NCBI GenBank assembly: GCA_009785435.1
Contig: WQWG01000017.1
Coordinates: forward strand, 1 to 9,629
Length of the DNA: 9,629 nt
Reading direction: 5' to 3'
From: Clostridiales bacterium
GTDB taxonomy: Bacteria > Bacillota > Clostridia > Peptostreptococcales > Anaerovoracaceae
The notes below the pieces were generated by a model, which was not told the DNA's origin, did not search any database, and worked only from the letters and a program-made list of their open reading frames with translations. The translations under genes were made by a program, and so were the position numbers. This document shows positions 6,652-9,629 of this stretch, piece by piece; position 1 is the stretch's first letter; the number at the start of each line of letters is the position of its first letter.

Positions 6652-6677
6652 TATATGAGACGTAATCATGATATAAT
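6648..6677 (+). promoter_or_regulatory. Sigma-A-type promoter with extended -10, upstream of tlyA
   Basis: TTGATA at 6648-6653 (5 of 6 matches to TTGACA) is followed after 18 bases by a perfect TATAAT at 6672-6677, with TG at 6669-6670 giving the extended -10 TGATATAAT. The same nine bases occur in the promoter at 698-726. Transcription should begin near 6683-6686, beyond the ATG at 6655, so that ATG cannot start translation from this transcript. The element would let tlyA, the aminotransferase and mutS be expressed separately from the upstream operon. Confidence 0.75.
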
Positions 6678-6710
6678 ACTACGCAAATATCATGAAGAAA
6701 TAAAGAGTTT

Positions 6711-6714
6711 GGAG
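6711..6714 (+). promoter_or_regulatory. Ribosome binding site deciding the tlyA start
   Basis: GGAG lies 6 bases before an in-frame TTG at 6721. No comparable site precedes the in-frame ATG at 6655, and the ATG at 6743 is out of frame. Together with the promoter at 6648-6677 this favours TTG 6721 as the start of tlyA. Confidence 0.6.
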
Positions 6715-6720
6715 CCATAT

Positions 6721-7542
6721 TTGAACGAACGAAAAGAAGGCAATGTCCATAAAAAAGAAAGACTGGATACCGTGCTGGCTGAAAAGGGTTTTTTCTCTTC
6801 AAGAGAGAAAGCAAAGGCCGCAATCATGGCCGGTATCGTATCTGTAGACGGAAATCGCGTGGACAAGCCCGGTACGCCTGTGAAAAGCGAAGCGGAATTT
6901 TCAATTAAAGAAGATATCTGTCCTTACGTAAGTCGTGGAGGGCTGAAATTAGAAAAAGCGATCAAAGAGTTTGCGCTTGATTTAAAAGGCGCTGTATGCA
7001 TGGATATTGGTGCTTCAACAGGCGGCTTCACGGACTGTATGCTTCAAAACGGTGCTTCGACGGTTTATGCTGTGGATGTCGGATACGGACAACTGGACTG
7101 GATGCTCCGAAATGACAACAGAGTTGTCATTATGGAAAAAGTGAATATCCGTCATTTGGACACGGAGGCGCTTGATACAACGTTTGACTTTATCAGCATT
7201 GATGTTTCATTTATATCTCTGAAACTGGTATTTCCAATCGCTACAAAGCTTCTGAAAGAAACAGGACAGCTTGTCTGTCTTGTGAAACCTCAGTTTGAAG
7301 CGGGCAGAAGTCAGGTCGGGAAAAATGGGATCGTCAAAGACAAAGATGTCCACAAAGAAGTTGTATTGAATGTCATTGAATACGGCAAGTCAAACGGGAT
7401 GTATCCTCATGGGCTTTTGTATTCGCCTGTCACAGGCGCGAAAGGAAATATTGAGTATTTGATCCTTTTTAAGAAAACGTGTGGCGATATAGAAAATAAT
7501 CGAATTGATTTAATCATAAATAATTCCCATTTGGAATTATAA
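6721..7542 (+). CDS. tlyA: TlyA family rRNA 2'-O-methyltransferase / S4-domain protein
   Basis: With the TTG start the protein has 273 residues, the usual TlyA length; starting at ATG 6655 would add 22 residues that do not look like family sequence. An S4 RNA-binding domain comes first (RLDTVLAEKGFFSSREKAKA, 14-33, then VDGNRVDKPGTPV, 42-54). The linker PYVSRGGLKLEKA (68-80) follows, then an FtsJ/RrmJ-like methyltransferase domain with SAM loop DIGASTGGFTD (95-105), AVDVGYGQLDW (117-127), SIDVSFISL (159-167) and VKPQFEAG (188-195). Lys76, Asp161 and Lys189 probably belong to the catalytic K-D-K-E set. Characterised mycobacterial TlyA methylates ribose in 16S and 23S rRNA and its presence confers capreomycin sensitivity; the B. 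subtilis ortholog is yqxC. Its position after dxs is conserved in Firmicutes, but argR/recN do not follow. The last codons overlap an inverted repeat at 7520-7540. Confidence 0.9.
   Translation: MNERKEGNVHKKERLDTVLAEKGFFSSREKAKAAIMAGIVSVDGNRVDKPGTPVKSEAEFSIKEDICPYVSRGGLKLEKAIKEFALDLKGAVCMDIGASTGGFTDCMLQNGASTVYAVDVGYGQLDWMLRNDNRVVIMEKVNIRHLDTEALDTTFDFISIDVSFISLKLVFPIATKLLKETGQLVCLVKPQFEAGRSQVGKNGIVKDKDVHKEVVLNVIEYGKSNGMYPHGLLYSPVTGAKGNIEYLILFKKTCGDIENNRIDLIINNSHLEL
7520..7540 (+). repeat. Perfect inverted repeat (RNA hairpin) at the end of tlyA
   Basis: ATAATTCC (7520-7527) and GGAATTAT (7533-7540) are exact reverse complements separated by a 5-base loop, CATTT. The stem is AT-rich and is followed by AAAAGGAG, not a T-tract, so it does not look like an intrinsic terminator. 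It ends four bases before the GGAG of the downstream aminotransferase and covers the last codons of tlyA. It could influence ribosome access or mRNA processing between the two genes, but a chance repeat in AT-rich sequence cannot be excluded. Confidence 0.5.
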
Positions 7543-7554
7543 AAGGAGAACAAC

Positions 7555-8748
7555 ATGAAATTATCACAGAAACTTTTGAGCATTGGACATTCGCCAATCC
7601 GGCGCTTTGCTGCCTATGCGAACCAAGCGGTCAAAGACGGGAAAAAGGTGTACTTTGTCAATATTGGACAACCGGATATCAGGACGCCGCAAGTGTTTTT
7701 TGATGCGATTAACAATTTCAATAAAGATGTGGTTGAATATGCTCCTTCGGCGGGAATTCCCAACATGGTTGAGGCGATTAAAAATTATTACGCAAGATAC
7801 GGCATGGTGTATCAGGACGATGAGATATTGGTAACAGCCGGTGGCAGCGAAGCGATCCAGTTTACCTTGATGGCCATTCTTGATCCCGGCGATGAAGTCA
7901 TTATTGCAGAGCCTTATTATTCAAATTATGCTACTTTTGTGACGATGGCGGGCGGAAAAATCGTTCCGATCACGACGGTTGCCGAAAATGGCTACAGCTA
8001 CGCGAATCGAGAGCTGATTGAAAAAGCAATCACTCCCAAAACAAAGGCCTTGTTTGTAACCAGCCCGGGGAATCCAACCGGAAATGTACTGAGCAAAGAG
8101 GATATGCGAATGATCGTGGATCTTGCGAAAAAACATGGTTTCTTTATCATTTCCGATGAAGTGTACAGGGAAATGGTGTATGACGGCAGAAAAATAGCCA
8201 GCATGGGCGAGTTTGAAGATGCCGCGCAGCATGTTGTGATCATAGACAGCATCTCAAAAAGATTCTCCGCTTGCGGTGCGAGAGTCGGATGCATCTTGAC
8301 AAAAAACAAAGAACTATATAGCAATCTCATGAAATTATGCCAGGGCAGGCTTTCTGTTGCGACGCTGGATCAGGCAGGGGCGGCCGCTTTGTATAATGAG
8401 CTTTCGCCTACATACTTTGATGACGTGAAAGCCGAATACGAGCGCAGAAGAAATGTATGCTATGAGGAGCTTTCAAAAATTGATGGCATTGTATGCGAAA
8501 AACCGGCCGGCGCATTTTATATCACGGCAAAGCTTCCGGTTGACAACGCCGAAGATTTCCTCGTTTGGCTCCTGACAGAATTTGATGTTGACGGCGAAAC
8601 GGTCATGTTTGCACCCGCCGAAGGCTTTTACGCAACACCGGGACTCGGTAAAAATGAAATACGAATCGCTTATGTGCTCAAAGAAGAAGACTTAAAAAAA
8701 GCAATGAATATCATCAGGCTCGGAATTGAAAAATACAATAAGAGGTAA
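7555..8748 (+). CDS. Pyridoxal-phosphate-dependent class I/II aminotransferase (aspartate aminotransferase-like)
   Basis: A 397-residue fold-type I PLP enzyme. Visible elements: IGQPDIRTP (37-45), TAGGSEAI (94-101, phosphate-side loop), EPYYSNY (119-125, aromatic stacking on PLP), SPGNPTG (170-176, with Asn173), SDEVYREMVYD (200-210, Asp201 and Tyr204 contacting the pyridine ring), SISKRFSACGARVG (232-245, Schiff-base Lys235) and NEIRIAY (367-373, with the substrate carboxylate-binding Arg370). The family includes aspartate, alanine and aromatic aminotransferases. The amino donor cannot be fixed from sequence, so no symbol is given. The ATG at 7555 follows AAAAGGAG with 6-base spacing. The gene starts 12 bases after tlyA and ends 3 bases before mutS, whose ribosome binding site lies in its last codons. 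An aminotransferase here is unusual for this otherwise conserved cluster. Confidence 0.9.
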   Translation: MKLSQKLLSIGHSPIRRFAAYANQAVKDGKKVYFVNIGQPDIRTPQVFFDAINNFNKDVVEYAPSAGIPNMVEAIKNYYARYGMVYQDDEILVTAGGSEAIQFTLMAILDPGDEVIIAEPYYSNYATFVTMAGGKIVPITTVAENGYSYANRELIEKAITPKTKALFVTSPGNPTGNVLSKEDMRMIVDLAKKHGFFIISDEVYREMVYDGRKIASMGEFEDAAQHVVIIDSISKRFSACGARVGCILTKNKELYSNLMKLCQGRLSVATLDQAGAAALYNELSPTYFDDVKAEYERRRNVCYEELSKIDGIVCEKPAGAFYITAKLPVDNAEDFLVWLLTEFDVDGETVMFAPAEGFYATPGLGKNEIRIAYVLKEEDLKKAMNIIRLGIEKYNKR

Positions 8749-8751
8749 ACG

Positions 8752-9629
8752 ATGCAGCTCTCACCAATGATGCAGCAATATATGGAGATCAAGAACAGAC
8801 ATACGGATTGTGTCTTGTTTTTCCGGCTTGGCGATTTTTATGAAATGTTCTTTGAGGATGCGATTTTGGTCTCCAAAGAACTTGAACTTACGTTAACAGG
8901 CAAAAATTACGGCCAGGAAGAAAGGGCTCCGATGTGTGGAGTTCCTTTTCATTCTGCGGAAACCTATATTGCAAAACTCATCGAAAAAGGGTACAAAGTT
9001 GCCGTATGCGAGCAGATTGAAGACCCGGCCACTGCAAAAGGCCTTGTCAAAAGAGACGTCGTGCAGATCGTTACACCAGGAACATTGATCAGCCAGTCGA
9101 TGCTCAATGAAAAAGAAAACAACTATTTGGTTTCTGTGTACGACAGCCCGAGTGAAACCGGCATTGCGTACTGTGACATTTCGACGGGTGAACTATACGT
9201 TACGCAGATCGTTTCTCAGAGCGGTGCAGACGTGATTGTAAACGAACTTGCCAAAGTCAAAGCGCGTGAGATATTGATCAATGAGAACGCGTCTGAAATC
9301 GAATATCAAGGAGCCTATTTCAACACCTTGGACGAAAACTACTATGTCCTTAAAACTGCGGAAGACGCAATTTTAAGGCAGTTTCACATACGCTCTCTTG
9401 AGGGAGTCGGCTTGTATGAAAAAAATGCTGCCATCCTTGCGCTTGGCGCGCTGCTTTCGTATCTGTACGAAACACAGAAACAAAATCTAAACCATATTTC
9501 AAACATCAATTACTATGACATCAGCGGCCATATGTCCTTGGACAAGGCGACGATCAAGAACCTGGAACTGACGGAAACGTTATTTGAAAAAAAGCTCCAA
9601 GGGTCGTTGCTTGGCATTCTTGATAAAAC
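8752..9629 (+). CDS. mutS: DNA mismatch repair protein MutS, N-terminal part (partial)
   Basis: The frame opened by the ATG at 8752 stays open to the window edge, giving 292 codons plus two bases. The start MQLSPMMQQYMEIKNRHTD is followed by the mismatch-recognition signature FFRLGDFYEMFFEDA (23-37), with Phe29-x-Glu31 as the residues that stack on and contact the mispaired base in characterised MutS. Further family sequence includes RAPMCGVPFHSAETYIAKLI, KVAVCEQIEDPATAKG and VVQIVTPGTL, all in mismatch-binding domain I, then a connector domain (YCDISTGELYVT) and the start of the core (LDKATIKNLELTE, LQGSLLGILDK). The ATPase and dimerisation domains lie beyond the edge. AGAGG at 8741-8745 is the ribosome binding site, and only three bases separate the gene from the aminotransferase stop. 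Confidence 0.96.
   Translation, partial: MQLSPMMQQYMEIKNRHTDCVLFFRLGDFYEMFFEDAILVSKELELTLTGKNYGQEERAPMCGVPFHSAETYIAKLIEKGYKVAVCEQIEDPATAKGLVKRDVVQIVTPGTLISQSMLNEKENNYLVSVYDSPSETGIAYCDISTGELYVTQIVSQSGADVIVNELAKVKAREILINENASEIEYQGAYFNTLDENYYVLKTAEDAILRQFHIRSLEGVGLYEKNAAILALGALLSYLYETQKQNLNHISNINYYDISGHMSLDKATIKNLELTETLFEKKLQGSLLGILDK

Noticed and set aside
6655..6720. N-terminal extension of TlyA from the ATG at 6655
   Set aside because: The stretch contains the promoter elements, has no ribosome binding site and encodes residues that do not resemble the TlyA N-terminus; the TTG at 6721 fits better.

Overview
The window is a densely packed, all plus-strand stretch of a spore-forming Firmicutes chromosome, most likely from the class Clostridia. 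The evidence is the sporulation genes spoIIIAG/spoIIIAH at the left edge, followed by the conserved Gram-positive block of Asp23-family gene, nusB, xseA, xseB, ispA, dxs and tlyA, with strong GGAGG-type ribosome binding sites. No tRNA, rRNA, mobile element, CRISPR array or minus-strand gene was found. No stretch over 300 bases lacks a gene; the largest gap is 96 bases (672-767).

Layout. Positions 1-671 are the end of a spoIIIA operon: the last codons of a probable spoIIIAG overlap spoIIIAH, which encodes the forespore-facing channel partner of SpoIIQ. A gap then holds a near-ideal vegetative (sigma-A type) promoter at 698-726. It should drive the housekeeping run of an Asp23/YqhY-family protein, nusB, a TsaD/Kae1-like paralog, xseA, xseB, ispA and dxs (768-6651). 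The first four of these genes overlap each other by 10-14 bases, which suggests translational coupling. A second promoter of almost identical design (6648-6677) straddles the dxs stop codon. It starts a new transcript inside the longest tlyA reading frame and implies a TTG start for tlyA at 6721. An aminotransferase gene and the first 878 bases of mutS follow with very short spacing.

How the genes fit together. The cluster mixes rRNA and transcription functions (NusB antitermination factor, TlyA rRNA 2'-O-methyltransferase), DNA repair (both exonuclease VII subunits, MutS), isoprenoid synthesis (Dxs makes the DXP precursor, IspA makes farnesyl diphosphate) and an envelope or acyl-CoA-carboxylase-linked Asp23 protein. 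Compared with the Bacillus subtilis order (accB-accC-yqhY-nusB-folD-xseA-xseB-ispA-dxs-yqxC-ahrC-recN), accBC is absent, folD is replaced by the TsaD-like paralog, and the argR/ahrC-recN position is taken by an aminotransferase and mutS.

The most interesting item is the TsaD-like paralog at 1529-2494. It keeps the predicted metal ligands and nucleotide-binding motifs of the t6A transferase but has different substrate-side loops, and its function is not known to me. No wholly new multigene system is visible; the rest is ordinary core genome with a few informative promoter, start-codon and synteny details.
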